This document shows, in pieces, positions 29,333 through 38,397 of a DNA stretch of 64,000 bases. A program made the translations under genes and the position numbers. The stretch's first letter is position 1. Every line of letters starts with the position of its first letter. This DNA comes from an uncultured Williamsia sp. (GTDB taxonomy: Bacteria; Actinomycetota; Actinomycetes; Mycobacteriales; Mycobacteriaceae): contig NZ_CANLWM010000007.1 of assembly GCF_947494875.1 (NCBI RefSeq), forward strand, positions 209,405 through 273,404. Direction: 5' to 3'. The notes beneath the pieces are model-generated. The model worked only from the letters and a program-made list of their open reading frames with translations. It was not told the DNA's origin and made no database searches.

Positions 29333-31093
29333 TCACCATGAACCCCCACCGCCACCGCCCCCGCCCCCGCCGCCGGAGAAGCCACCGCCGGAGAACCCGC
29401 CGCTAGAACTCGACGACGACTTCTGCGTCGCCTCGTACGACGAGATCGCCGACGACACCGACGACGAGAAGTCCGACGTGAACCCCGCGAACGTGCCTGC
29501 GCCGTAGCCGGCGTAGAAACCCGGACCGCCCGAGAACCAGCCCGGGGCGGGCGGGTCCTCACCGACGGCGACGCGGTACTTCTCGGCCCACACGTCGGCG
29601 ACGCCGAACGCCACCGCCCACGGGATGTACTGCGTGTACAGCTCTTTGCGGCCGCTGAAGTCGAAGCGCGCCTCCGACGACCGCGTGCCGAGCACACGTC
29701 GGAACCCGCCCACCTGCGACCACACGTCGCGACCCTTCTTGGTGCGGAACGTGACCGCGCCGGGCTGCAACACGGGGAGGCAGATCACTGCGAACACGGC
29801 GAACGGCAGCCCCAGCAGCGACATGTCCAAGGGATTCCAGATGTAGACCACACCCGCGACGACGGCGGCGAGGATCAGTGCGAGCCGGGCAACCGAGGCA
29901 AGCCGTGCGGCCTGCAACAGCCCCGACGACGTCGCCCACGAGCTGAGGCTGCTGTCGAAGTGGGACCGGACGTCCTTGAGCTGCTTGCCTGCATCGACGT
30001 CGGACGGGTCGGCGGTGAAGGTCGCACCGGGCCGGACCCCCAACGATGCCGCGACGTCATGGGTGACGGTGTCCAGCGGCGTAGGTGGCCGGTCGCTGCC
30101 CCGGATCGACCAGCTGTCGCCCTCTTTCGCGATCGTCGCCGCCCCCCGCTCCCCCATCTCGAGGATGGTCGCGGCGAACAGGTCGTCGGAGGTGCGCTCG
30201 GTCATGACGAACGCGCCCTGCGCCGGACCGAGACCCGCCGGCGGCGCGTACATCAGCGGGAACGCGGGCGCCGGTTCGTGGGTGCTCCGCACGATGTACG
30301 CGGCGACCCCGGCCGCGAGCAGCGCGATGACCCCGACGACGACCGCCCACGGCACCGATCGTCCGAGCACCGAGTCGAAGGCAACGGTCCACGGCAGTGT
30401 GACGCGATCGGGCGTGGGGACGTCGATGCGTGTCTGGAGGGTGACCGGCGTGTGCGGTTCCAGTTCGCCCGTCGCGATCGTCAGTGCGGATCCGGCCGCT
30501 GTCGCGGTGCACCCGGTGGTCGACGCGGTCCCGACCGCGCAGCGGATGTCCTGCGGGGCCGCGGGGAGCTCGACGCGGATCTGACTACGCGCGATCGGCA
30601 TCTGCCATCCGCCGGGGATGACGTTCCAGTAGAACTGCGAGCCCGTGGCGCCGTTCTCGGCGCGACCGAGCACGCCCGGGATCGTGTACTCGACGACGTA
30701 GCGGTGCGCTCCGCTGATGGTGGTGTCGGCGTCGCCGATCTTGGCGACGCGGTAGCGCCCGTTCGACTGGCTGGTCACGTCGAGGCCGTCGGGCTGCCCG
30801 TCCCGGGTCACCGTGATGTCCTCGGGGACCAGCCGGGCGTGCCGGTCGGACGGGTCGACGACGTCGAAGAAGCGGAAGATCCCGTGCTTGCTGACCGGGA
30901 AGTCGACGTCGAGGGTCTCCGTGGCGCGCAGACGGCCGTCTGCCGCGACACGGAAGTCGGCGGCGTAGTCGGTGATCCGCGCGGTCTCCGTCGTCGGCGA
31001 GCCCGAGTCGTCGCCGGCACCCGAGAGCAGCGGGATGAACATCGCGCCCACGGCGACGAGCAGCCCCACGACCACGGTGACGGCTCGCCTCAT
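29333..31093 (-). CDS. DUF2207 family membrane protein
   Basis: 586-aa protein: N-terminal signal-anchor, extracytoplasmic beta-rich DUF2207 domain (about residues 40-230), a membrane helix near 245-265, a cytoplasmic domain, two close helices near 400-440, and a C-terminal tail of serine and glycine ending in a run of eleven glycines before SW. Pairing with LemA is typical; the two may form a surface complex. The Gly-rich tail is common in this family. ATG start. Function unknown. Confidence 0.88.
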   Translation of the reverse strand: MRRAVTVVVGLLVAVGAMFIPLLSGAGDDSGSPTTETARITDYAADFRVAADGRLRATETLDVDFPVSKHGIFRFFDVVDPSDRHARLVPEDITVTRDGQPDGLDVTSQSNGRYRVAKIGDADTTISGAHRYVVEYTIPGVLGRAENGATGSQFYWNVIPGGWQMPIARSQIRVELPAAPQDIRCAVGTASTTGCTATAAGSALTIATGELEPHTPVTLQTRIDVPTPDRVTLPWTVAFDSVLGRSVPWAVVVGVIALLAAGVAAYIVRSTHEPAPAFPLMYAPPAGLGPAQGAFVMTERTSDDLFAATILEMGERGAATIAKEGDSWSIRGSDRPPTPLDTVTHDVAASLGVRPGATFTADPSDVDAGKQLKDVRSHFDSSLSSWATSSGLLQAARLASVARLALILAAVVAGVVYIWNPLDMSLLGLPFAVFAVICLPVLQPGAVTFRTKKGRDVWSQVGGFRRVLGTRSSEARFDFSGRKELYTQYIPWAVAFGVADVWAEKYRVAVGEDPPAPGWFSGGPGFYAGYGAGTFAGFTSDFSSSVSSAISSYEATQKSSSSSSGGFSGGGFSGGGGGGGGGGGSW

Positions 31094-31209
31094 GGGTCGG
31101 CAGCGTAATCGAGTGCGCGGGGTTTGCCCGGGTTACCGGGCTCGTCCGATGACGACCTCCCGATTTCGGCCCAGCCCGACGCCTTTGCTAGCCTGGCAGA
31201 GCTTCACCA

Positions 31210-31282
31210 GGGGCTATAGCGCAGTTGGTAGCGCGTCTCGTTCGCATCGAGAAGGTCGGGAGTTCGATTCTCCCTAGCTCCA
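31210..31282 (+). tRNA. tRNA-Ala (CGC)
   Basis: Full cloverleaf: acceptor GGGGCTA pairs with TAGCTCC (one G-T pair), D-arm GCGC..GCGC, anticodon stem TCTCG/CGAGA with loop TTCGCAT giving anticodon CGC, T-arm GGGAG/CTCCC around TTCGATT. The 3' CCA is not encoded. 73 nt with discriminator A. Reads alanine GCG codons, which are frequent in this genome. Confidence 0.95.
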
Positions 31283-31391
31283 CTCCATCCGGCGATTCAT
31301 CCCGCATCTCGGTCGACCACCAGGTTCGACGAGGCGCTCACACGACAGGACGAGGACCAATCCTGTCCGCGTTGGCTTCTACCGTCGGCGC

Positions 31392-31823
31392 ATGACCACA
31401 CAGCAGCCGCGCACCGTCGCGCAGAAGATGGGCATCCGGACGGGCTCACGCGCGCTCCTCCGCGGTGCACCCGCATCCGCCGTGGCCGCGATGATGCTGC
31501 CCACGCTCGACCTCGTCGACACCCCGACCCCCGGCCTGGACCACGTGCACCTCTTCGTCCGGACGCAGCAGCAGCTGCGGTCGGAGTTCGCGACACTCCG
31601 CGACGCCGTCGGCCCGGCCGGGATGCTCTGGGTCTCCTGGCCGAAGGGTGGTCGACTGGGGACGGACCTCACGATCCGCTCGGTCATCGCGATCGGATAC
31701 GACCGCGGCATGGTGGAGAGCACCTGCCTGCGCATCGACGACACCTGGTCGGGCCTGAAGTTCACCCATCCGAGGCCGGGGAAGGTCTACGCCAACAGCT
31801 ACGGGACACTGCCCGGCCGGTAG
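31392..31823 (+). CDS. DUF3052-like protein
   Basis: 143-aa soluble protein resembling DUF3052: KMGIRTGSRALLRGAPA, a strand DHVHLFVRTQQQL, GPAGMLWVSWPKGGRLGTDLT, and SGLKFTHP near the end. The fold may be nucleotide-binding but no function is known. TACCGT (31380-31385) stands 6 nt before the ATG, so it is probably leaderless. Monocistronic, following the tRNA gene. Seen across actinobacteria. Confidence 0.85.
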   Translation: MTTQQPRTVAQKMGIRTGSRALLRGAPASAVAAMMLPTLDLVDTPTPGLDHVHLFVRTQQQLRSEFATLRDAVGPAGMLWVSWPKGGRLGTDLTIRSVIAIGYDRGMVESTCLRIDDTWSGLKFTHPRPGKVYANSYGTLPGR

Positions 31824-31882
31824 CGCCCTCCCGCCGAGCACTGAGGCAGGATCTACGGCACCGCTCCGACATAGAGGTGACC

Positions 31883-32761
31883 ATGAGCCGATCGACGCTG
31901 CCGGCCGTTCCCCCACTCCAGCTCGCCGACGCCGTCGTCCTGGTGACCGGCGCGGCCGGGGGAATCGGGCGGGCGGTCGCACGAGAACTGCACGGGCGGG
32001 GCGCGCGTCTGGTCCTGGTCGACCTCGATCTCGCCGCCGTGCAGGACGCGGCACGGGGACTGTCGCCGGATCGCGTGCTCGCCCTGGCCGCGGACGTGAC
32101 CCGCCGTGAGGATCTCGACGCCGCGGTCGCCGCGGCCATCGAGACCTGGGGACGACTCGACGTGGCGTTCGCCAACGCCGGCATCTCCAGCGGGGACACC
32201 TCGGAGACCGTCGCGAGCGTCGCCGACGGCGTCTTCGAGAAGGTCATCGCGGTGAACCTGCAGGGCGTCTGGAACACCGTCCGCGCCTCGCTGCCCGCCG
32301 TGCTCGACGCGCAGGGGCATGTCCTGATCACGTCGTCGACGTACGCCTACGTCAACGGGATGGTCAACGCCCCCTATGCGGCCACCAAGGCCGCCGTGGA
32401 GCAGATCGGGCGGGCACTGCGGGTCGAGGTGCGACGGCATGGCGCCACCGCCGGAGTCCTCTACCCCGGGTGGGTGCAGACGCCCATCGCCGACGTCGCC
32501 TTCGGGAAGGACCCGCTCGCGACAGCCCTCGTCGCCCGGGCCTTCCCCGCGCCGTTGCGCCGCCCGATCGCCCCTGCGCGGGTCGGGAGTGCCGTCGCCG
32601 ACGGCATCGAGGACCGGCGCGCGCGGATCCAGGTGCCGCGCCGATGGATCCCCGTCTCCGCGCTGCGTGGCATCGTCAACCCGATCTCCGACGCGGTGCT
32701 CCGGTCGGATCGCAGACTCGTCGAGCTCGTCGGCGAGGTCGAGGGTCGTACGTCCCGCTGA
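31883..32761 (+). CDS. SDR family oxidoreductase
   Basis: 292-aa short-chain dehydrogenase. NAD(P) motif TGAAGGIG near residue 22, NAG motif (FANAGISSG), catalytic Ser in ITSSTYA, and YxxxK as YAATKAA. A C-terminal extension of about 90 residues goes beyond the classical fold and may be membrane-associated. Asp after strand 2 (LVDLD) favours NAD over NADP. ATG 31883 is 6 nt after GAGG. Substrate unknown; such SDRs act on lipids and alcohols in Mycobacteriales. Confidence 0.9.
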   Translation: MSRSTLPAVPPLQLADAVVLVTGAAGGIGRAVARELHGRGARLVLVDLDLAAVQDAARGLSPDRVLALAADVTRREDLDAAVAAAIETWGRLDVAFANAGISSGDTSETVASVADGVFEKVIAVNLQGVWNTVRASLPAVLDAQGHVLITSSTYAYVNGMVNAPYAATKAAVEQIGRALRVEVRRHGATAGVLYPGWVQTPIADVAFGKDPLATALVARAFPAPLRRPIAPARVGSAVADGIEDRRARIQVPRRWIPVSALRGIVNPISDAVLRSDRRLVELVGEVEGRTSR

Positions 32762-32788
32762 CCCGGCTGCCGAAAATCGACAACACGG

Positions 32789-32830
32789 ACTGGTCACAAA
32801 CCAGTTCACGATCGTGAACCTGGGTACAGT
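32789..32830 (+). promoter_or_regulatory. Promoter/operator of the 6C-type RNA
   Basis: Two overlapping palindromes: ACTGGT-N5-ACCAGT (32789-32805) and the perfect 16-bp GTTCACGATCGTGAAC (32804-32819). The -10 candidate TACAGT lies at 32825-32830, so the second palindrome covers the expected -35 zone. This would let a repressor or activator control the downstream RNA. The binding protein is unknown. Confidence 0.55.
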
Positions 32831-32837
32831 CAGCAAC

Positions 32838-32955
32838 GGACCGTATGGGGTGTCCCCCCCAATCCCCATCCGATCCGCTCCGCGCACCGCGTGGAGTATC
32901 TCCTCGGAGATGCCGACGGCCCCCTGTCTCCCCCGACCCGGGGGCCGTCGGTCCG
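32838..32955 (+). ncRNA. 6C-type small RNA
   Basis: Two hairpins with C-rich loops, the hallmark of the actinobacterial 6C RNA (B11 in M. tuberculosis). Hairpin 1: ATGGGG (32845-32850) and CCCCAT (32864-32869) around a loop with seven consecutive C. Hairpin 2: a 12-bp perfect stem, 32913-32924 with 32940-32951, enclosing a loop with TCTCCCCCGACCC; it also serves as a terminator shape, though there is no T tract. Known 6C RNAs pair with target mRNAs by their C-rich loops. A TACAGT -10 at 32825-32830 would start the RNA at about 32838. The 5' and 3' ends are estimates. Confidence 0.7.
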
Positions 32956-32970
32956 GGGATCCGGACGGTG

Positions 32971-33243
32971 TCAGCGACCCGTCGGCCGCATCGCTCCCCC
33001 ATCGTCCGGCCTGGTCAACGCCGTCAGGGTGTCGATGTGCGACCGCGCCTCCGACAACTCCGTGCGTCGCTCGCGGGCGTCGGCGGGGAGTCGCGGTGCG
33101 GTCCGGCAACCCGGTTCCGCCGCCGCCGTCTCGAGAGCGGAGATCTGACGCTCCAGCCGCGTCGCGACGGTGACGAGGTGATCGAGAAGCGCCTCGGCCT
33201 GGTCGCGCGTGATCCGCTCCGAGCGGCCCGCGTCGAGTGCCAT
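32971..33243 (-). CDS. Small helical hypothetical protein
   Basis: 90-aa protein, mostly charged helix: residues 10-45 and 60-85 show a coiled-coil-like pattern (RDQAEALLDHLVTVATRLERQ). No signal peptide or known domain. TAGTTT on the minus strand (33255-33250) is 6 nt before the ATG, matching the leaderless pattern of many genes here and supporting that it is real. Convergent with the 6C-type RNA. Confidence 0.6.
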   Translation of the reverse strand: MALDAGRSERITRDQAEALLDHLVTVATRLERQISALETAAAEPGCRTAPRLPADARERRTELSEARSHIDTLTALTRPDDGGAMRPTGR

Positions 33244-33329
33244 ACGGACAAACTACCTGTGCATCACGCGTGCTGCATCGGCTGTCGGACCCGCGCCGGT
33301 GGCACGATGGAGCGGATGGGGAACAGAGC

Positions 33330-34814
33330 GTGACGCGCGTCGTCGTCGTCGGGGCCGGGGTCGGGGGACTCTCCGCGGCCGTGCGCCTTGCCGCGGTCGG
33401 CCACGAGGTCACGGTCCTCGAACACGCCGACGAGCCGGGCGGCAAACTCGGCGTCATCCGTCACGACGGGTTCGTCTTCGACACCGGCCCGTCGCTGGTC
33501 ACCATCCCCGACATCCTCGAGGACCTGTTCGCGGCGACCGGCGCGCCCCTGCGCGAGGTGCTCGACCTGCAGCGCCTCCCCGTCGCAGCGCAGTACCGCT
33601 TTCCCGACGGGGCGATCCTGGACATGCCCGGTCATCTCGCGGACATCCCCGACGCACTCGACGCCGCCCTCGGCCCGGGGCGCGGCGAGCAGTGGTCGTC
33701 CTTCCTGGGCCGGGCCGAACGCATGTGGGAGGCGTCGCGCGCGACGTTCCTCGAGAACCCGTTGACCGTCGAGTCGCTGCGCCACAACCACCCCCCGCTG
33801 CGGGACCTGCCGGCGATCGCGCCGCTGCGGACCCTGCGTGGCATCGGGCGGAAGTACCTCTCGGACCCCCGGTTGCTGATGCTGCTGGACCGCTATGCGA
33901 CCTACACCGGGTCCGATCCCCGCCGGGCCCCGGCGGCTCTGGCCACCGTCCCCTGGGCCGAGCAGGCCTATGGGTCCTGGTACATCCGCGGCGGACTGGG
34001 GCAGATCGCCACAGCGCTGCAGGACCGACTGCTGTCGCTCGGCGGGCGCATCGAGTTCGGCACGTCGGTCGGCACCATCACCACCGAGAACGGCAGGGCG
34101 AGCGGCGTGGCACTGGTCGACGGGTCGCATGTCCCCGCCGACGTCGTCGTCGCGAACGCCGATGCGCGCTCGGTGTACGGCCACCTCCTGCGCACCCCCA
34201 CCACGAAGCGGATGGCGCGGCGAGTTCTCGCGCCCACGCCGTCGTTCTCGGGTTTCGTGCTGCTGCTCGCCGTCGACGACCCCCCGGCCGACCAGCCCCA
34301 CCATCAGGTGCTGTTCGCCGAGGACTACGACGCCGAGTTCGACGCGCTGTTCGGTCGAGGTGGCGGGCCCCGGCCCGTGGAACGGCCCACCGTCTACATC
34401 TCCGCACCGGACGACCCGGCGATCGTGCCCGGGCCCCGCACGGGCGCGTGGTTCGTGCTGGTGAACGCGCCACGGCACGAGCCGGGCCACGGGGTCGACT
34501 GGGACACACCGGGACTCGCCGACACCTATGCCGATCACATCCTCGACCTCATGGCCGAACGCGGGGTCGACGTGCGCGACCGCATCCGCTGGCGCGGGAT
34601 CCTGTCCCCCGCCGAGCTCGAACGCCGCACGCTGACGCCGGGCGGCTCGATCTACGGCTCGTCGTCGAACGGCGCCCGGGCGGCATTCCTCCGCCCGCAG
34701 AACGCTTCTCCCGTCCCCGGGGTGTACCTCGTCGGCGGATCGTCGCATCCCGGCGGCGGACTGCCGCTGGTGATGCTGTCGGGCAAGATCGTCGCCGACC
34801 TCATCGGTCGCTGA
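33330..34814 (+). CDS. Phytoene desaturase/isomerase-family FAD oxidoreductase
   Basis: 494-aa flavoenzyme of the CrtI/CrtN family. N-terminal VVVVGAGVGGLSAAVRLAAVGHEVTVLEHADEPGGKLG binds FAD; the TGPSLVTIP segment, the YATYTGSDPRRAP region and the C-terminal VYLVGGSSHPGGGLPLVMLSGK motif are diagnostic of carotenoid desaturases. No crtB, crtE or lycopene cyclase is adjacent, so it may act on a related isoprenoid. GTG 33330 preceded by GGGGAA. It overlaps the convergent YjbR gene by 14 bp. Subfamily role (CrtI versus CrtD or other) is open. Confidence 0.87.
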   Translation: MTRVVVVGAGVGGLSAAVRLAAVGHEVTVLEHADEPGGKLGVIRHDGFVFDTGPSLVTIPDILEDLFAATGAPLREVLDLQRLPVAAQYRFPDGAILDMPGHLADIPDALDAALGPGRGEQWSSFLGRAERMWEASRATFLENPLTVESLRHNHPPLRDLPAIAPLRTLRGIGRKYLSDPRLLMLLDRYATYTGSDPRRAPAALATVPWAEQAYGSWYIRGGLGQIATALQDRLLSLGGRIEFGTSVGTITTENGRASGVALVDGSHVPADVVVANADARSVYGHLLRTPTTKRMARRVLAPTPSFSGFVLLLAVDDPPADQPHHQVLFAEDYDAEFDALFGRGGGPRPVERPTVYISAPDDPAIVPGPRTGAWFVLVNAPRHEPGHGVDWDTPGLADTYADHILDLMAERGVDVRDRIRWRGILSPAELERRTLTPGGSIYGSSSNGARAAFLRPQNASPVPGVYLVGGSSHPGGGLPLVMLSGKIVADLIGR

Positions 34815-35148
34815 GGTCGCCTCCGTCGTAGCCGGCCTGCAGGCGCTTCGGCGCGCGACGGCGCCAGGCGTCGGTCAGCATGTCGCGCACCACACCCGGG
34901 TCGGCGTCAGCGAGGGCGACCGCGACCGCTGAGACCTTCTGACCCCAGAGCACCGGAGTACACCAGGCGAATTCGGCGACGGCCTCGTCGATCTGGTCCG
35001 GCGCCACCATGATCCGCAGCGTCGCGGGGTCGGGGTGCGTCGCGAGGATCGAGGTCCGGAAACGCAGGCAGTCCATCCCGTGGTGGTCGCCGACGGTGAC
35101 CTCGGGCAGTCGGCCTGCGTGCGCGACGACGTCCTCCCAGACGACCAC
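34801..35148 (-). CDS. MmcQ/YjbR family DNA-binding protein
   Basis: 115-aa protein of the YjbR fold (double wing). Seen: a helix with TVGDHHGMDCLRFRTSIL, then RIMVAPDQIDEAV and a C-terminal ADPGVVRDMLTDAWRRRAPKRL. The family is called DNA-binding from its fold; a direct role is unproven. GTG start; the codon is followed by GTC GTC TGG. The 3' end overlaps the desaturase gene by 14 bp on the other strand. It lies just downstream of glpR. Confidence 0.85.
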   Translation of the reverse strand: MVVWEDVVAHAGRLPEVTVGDHHGMDCLRFRTSILATHPDPATLRIMVAPDQIDEAVAEFAWCTPVLWGQKVSAVAVALADADPGVVRDMLTDAWRRRAPKRLQAGYDGGDLSDR

Positions 35149-35157
35149 CGACGCCGC

Positions 35158-36225
35158 CTACTGGCCGACGGCCCTGCGGTAGTCCGGCTCCTCGCGCATC
35201 ATGCGCCGGTGTTGGAACGGGGGCAGGTGGTCGAACACGGGGTGCTCGTCGTCGATCTCGAGAACCACCGCGCCCGGTCGGCGGAGGTGGAAGGGGATCT
35301 CGTCGGCGAACGGATCGCCGACGTCGTCGAAGTCGCGGTGACGCCGCGGAGCGCGCGTGGCACGGGCAGCCCGACGTCGGCGGATCTGCTCCTCGATGCG
35401 CACCGCGCGACGCAGGAACGCCATGTAGAGGACCAGCAGGCCGACGGTGACACCGGTTGCCGCCCAGGCGAGACCGCCCAGCGCGATGCCGACGCCCAGG
35501 CCCGCCAGCGACAGCACGGCGAGCAGCAGGACGGTGCGCTGCCGCGCACGGTAACGCTTCTCGCTGCGGCGGGTGTCGGCGGCAGGGTCGTACCCGCCGC
35601 GTCCACGACGAGCGGGCTCGTCGTGGGCGTCGTCGATATCGTCCGAGACGTCGTCGAAGTCCTCGACCTCGTCCGAGAGATCGTCGTCCGACAGGTCGTC
35701 GCCCGAGTCGAGATCCGCGTCGTCCGCCAGGTCCTCGTCCGTCTCGAGTTCGCTGTCCGCGTCGATCAGGGCGTCGGCGTCGTCGGTCTCTTCGGTCCGC
35801 GTGACGTTCTCCACCCGCGGCTTCCCGAGGTGGATGGCGTCGAGATCGACGACGGGGCCGTCGGACTCACCGTCGGCGGGTGCGTTGTCGGAGTCGGTCG
35901 TCTCGTCGAGGTCGGCGACGGCCGTCGCGGTCCGCGCGGAGACACGCTCGCGGCGCGCGTCGACGTGGTCGTCGGCCTCGTTGATGAGGTCCCCGGCCTT
36001 GCGGTACTCCCGCTCGGGCGCGACCCAGCCGGCGTCGTGGGGATGGCGGCCGGCGGCGATGCGGCGCGTCGCGCGCGACATGGCCTTCCCGCCGCGGTCG
36101 ATGACGCGGGTGGCCAGCGTCGCCTGGGTGGGTTTGCGCAGCTCGGGACGGCCCTTGATGAGCATGGGGACCAGGACGAACAGCCAGATCGCCACCAGAC
36201 AGATCCACAGCACGGAGTTGGGCAT
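35158..36225 (-). CDS. glpR: Divisome membrane receptor GlpR/SepX
   Basis: 355-aa membrane protein, the Rv0996/SepX type. N-terminal helix (NSVLWICLVAIWLFVLVPML) and a second hydrophobic pair near residues 235-275; between them a long, very acidic D/E-rich linker (about 150-215). The C-terminal HRRMMREEPDYRRAV is conserved in the family. In Corynebacterium GlpR anchors the gephyrin-like Glp protein to the membrane and aids FtsZ-driven division; SepX is the Streptomyces form. Here it lies with rimJ-like and glp genes on the same strand, the M. tuberculosis Rv0993-Rv0996 order. A TAGCCT -10 lies near 36285. Confidence 0.85.
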   Translation of the reverse strand: MPNSVLWICLVAIWLFVLVPMLIKGRPELRKPTQATLATRVIDRGGKAMSRATRRIAAGRHPHDAGWVAPEREYRKAGDLINEADDHVDARRERVSARTATAVADLDETTDSDNAPADGESDGPVVDLDAIHLGKPRVENVTRTEETDDADALIDADSELETDEDLADDADLDSGDDLSDDDLSDEVEDFDDVSDDIDDAHDEPARRGRGGYDPAADTRRSEKRYRARQRTVLLLAVLSLAGLGVGIALGGLAWAATGVTVGLLVLYMAFLRRAVRIEEQIRRRRAARATRAPRRHRDFDDVGDPFADEIPFHLRRPGAVVLEIDDEHPVFDHLPPFQHRRMMREEPDYRRAVGQ

Positions 36226-36330
36226 GCGGGTGGCCTCCTCTCGGCGTCATCCCTGTGACCACACCAGTCACATCCGACTGCCGTGAAGGCTAGTGCTGCG
36301 GGCGGCTCCACCAGCGCAGACGCGCCGGGG

Positions 36331-37011
36331 TCAGGAGCGAGAGTTTCCCGCGGGGTAGGCGGCCCGACCACTGCGCACGATCGCCTCGGCGGCGCTGCCC
36401 ACGATCTCCTCGACGGTGAGCGCGAACAGCAGGTGGTCACGCCACCCGCGGTCGACGTCCATGTAGCGCTCCAGGAGCCCCTCGCGCCGGAACCCGACCT
36501 TGGTGAGCACCGCCTTCGACGCCTCGTTCGCCGGCTGCACCGTCGCCTCGACGCGGTGCAGACCGACCGGACCGAAGCAGTGGTCGACGGCGAGCGCGAC
36601 AGCGGCGGTCACCACACCGTTGTTGGTGCGGTCGGCGTCGATCCAGTAACCCACCCAGGCGTTCCGGAGCGCGCCACGCTGGATGTTCCCGATGGTCAGT
36701 TGCCCGACGAACTCACCGTCGAGCTCGATCGCGAGCGGGATCATGGTCCCCGCCTTGGCCTCCCGGCGGAGCACCGAGAACAGCGCGGGCCAGGCGGTGA
36801 CGTGGTGACGGTCGTTCCAGTCGCCCTCACCGGTCGGCTCCCACGGGATCAGGGTTGCCTGGTTCTTGATGCGCAGCGCGCTCCACGCACGGGCATCACG
36901 CATCCGGACACCGCGCAGACTCACCGCACCGCCGGGGGTGACCAGGGGCCCGAGCTGCGTGGGCCACCCGGGATGCGGACCACCGCGCCTGTTCACCGAA
37001 CGCCGGAACAC
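36331..37011 (-). CDS. RimJ-like GNAT acetyltransferase
   Basis: 226-aa GNAT enzyme like RimJ/RimL ribosomal-protein alanine acetyltransferases. Motifs: SLRGVRMRDARAWSALRIKN, GQLTIGNIQRGALRNAWVGYWIDADRTNNGVVTAAV (acetyl-CoA loop), HRVEATVQPANEASKAVLTKVGFRREG. A GTG at 37011 lies 6 nt after TAGAGT (37023-37018, minus), so a leaderless start there is favoured over the GTG at 37014. It stands between glp and glpR, an order kept in Mycobacteriales, so it may act on division or ribosomal proteins. Confidence 0.88.
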   Translation of the reverse strand: MFRRSVNRRGGPHPGWPTQLGPLVTPGGAVSLRGVRMRDARAWSALRIKNQATLIPWEPTGEGDWNDRHHVTAWPALFSVLRREAKAGTMIPLAIELDGEFVGQLTIGNIQRGALRNAWVGYWIDADRTNNGVVTAAVALAVDHCFGPVGLHRVEATVQPANEASKAVLTKVGFRREGLLERYMDVDRGWRDHLLFALTVEEIVGSAAEAIVRSGRAAYPAGNSRS

Positions 37012-37041
37012 CACCGAACTCTATTACGCCGCGCGACGCGG

Positions 37042-38307
37042 TCAGCCGCGTTGCGCGAGGAACAGGACGTCGACCTCGTCGCCGGTGTGCACCTCGTCGA
37101 CGTCGGACTCGACGACCACCAGGCAGTTGGCCTCGGCGAGACCGGCGAGCAGGTGCGACGACCCGCTCTCCGACGACCCGATGACCTGGACGAGGTACTC
37201 GCCGGTCTGCTCGTCGCGCATCAGCTGACCGCGCAGGTATCCGCGACGGCCCCGGACCGAGGCGATCGGGCCGACGGTGCGGGCACGGATCACCCGTCGC
37301 ATCGGCTTGCGCTTGCCCAGCGCGATACGCACGAGCGGCCGCACCATCACCTCGAACGCGACCAGCGCGCTGACGGGATTCGAGGGCAGCAGGAAGGTGG
37401 GCACCTCGTCGCGGCCGAGCTGACCGAAGCCCTGGACCGAGCCGGGATGCATGGCGATGCGGTCGATCTCGATGTCGCCGAGAGATGCCAGCGCGTCCCG
37501 GATGTTCTCCGACGCGGTGCCGCCGAGCGGCGCACAGATGACGACGATCTCCGAGCGGATCAACTGACCCTCGACGACGTCGCGCAGCTGCGACGCCTCG
37601 CGGCTGGCGATCCCGACCCGGTTCACGTCGGCGCCGGCGTCGCGGGCGGCCGCGGCCAACGAGTAGCTGTTGACGTCGAAGACCTGCCCCGGGCCGGGGG
37701 TCCGGTCGATGTCGACGAGTTCACCGCCGACGGAGATCACCGACAGCCGCGGACGTGGGTGGACGAGCACGCGCGTGCGCCCGACCGCCGCGAGCAACCC
37801 GACCTGCGCGGCACCGATGATGGTGCCCGCCCGGACCGCGACGTCACCGGGCTGTACGTCGTCGCCGACATGCCGGACATAGTCGCCGGACTCGACGGCG
37901 TGGCCGATCTTCACCTTCGAGAGCCCGCCGTCGGTCCATCGCAACGGCAGCACCGCGTCGGCCAGGGTCGGCAGCGGCGCCCCCGTCTCGACGCGGACCG
38001 CCTGGCGGGGTTGCAACCGTGTGGGCGTCCGGGAACCGGCCGACACCTCGCCGACCACCGGCAGTACGACCACGACGTGCTCCCCCGGGGTGTCGGAGTC
38101 GTCGGACGCGATGCCTGCGTCCGCGACATCCACACTGCGGACGGCGTATCCGTCGATGGCGGCCTGGTCGAACCCGGGCAGCGGGTTCTCGGTGACGACC
38201 TCCTCGGCGCAGAGCAGACCCTGCGCCTCGCTGATGGCCACCCGGACCGGGCGGGGTGCGACCGCCGCGGCGGTCACCCGTGTCAACTGGTCCTCGACCG
38301 AGCGCAT
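37042..38307 (-). CDS. glp: Gephyrin-like divisome protein Glp (MoeA-family)
   Basis: 421-aa MoeA-fold protein: N-terminal ENPLPGFDQAAIDGYAVRS (MoeA domain 1/2), GAPLPTLADAVLP, VGDDVQPGDVAVRAG, and the MPT-binding-like domain with GGTASENIRDALASLG; the usual catalytic PGNPVS is PSNPVSAL. MoeA inserts Mo into molybdopterin, but this genome context (next to glpR, rimJ, galU) matches Glp, a MoeA relative that binds FtsZ and the membrane receptor GlpR. ATG 38307 has GGGAGG 6 nt upstream. galU lies 90 bp upstream on the same strand. A true MoeA function cannot be excluded. Confidence 0.87.
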   Translation of the reverse strand: MRSVEDQLTRVTAAAVAPRPVRVAISEAQGLLCAEEVVTENPLPGFDQAAIDGYAVRSVDVADAGIASDDSDTPGEHVVVVLPVVGEVSAGSRTPTRLQPRQAVRVETGAPLPTLADAVLPLRWTDGGLSKVKIGHAVESGDYVRHVGDDVQPGDVAVRAGTIIGAAQVGLLAAVGRTRVLVHPRPRLSVISVGGELVDIDRTPGPGQVFDVNSYSLAAAARDAGADVNRVGIASREASQLRDVVEGQLIRSEIVVICAPLGGTASENIRDALASLGDIEIDRIAMHPGSVQGFGQLGRDEVPTFLLPSNPVSALVAFEVMVRPLVRIALGKRKPMRRVIRARTVGPIASVRGRRGYLRGQLMRDEQTGEYLVQVIGSSESGSSHLLAGLAEANCLVVVESDVDEVHTGDEVDVLFLAQRG

Positions 38308-38397
38308 CTCGCCTCCCGCCTGCTCCCCTCGCCCCGGACACGCCGGGACCCGTCGTCGGGGACTGACGTTAGCCGTGCCGGTCCGCAAACGGTGCGA

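Noticed and set aside
36254..36272. CRP-like site TGTGAC-N7-GTCACA upstream of glpR
   Set aside because: Spacing between TGTGA and TCACA is 9, not the 6 of CRP-type sites; may be a chance hairpin.
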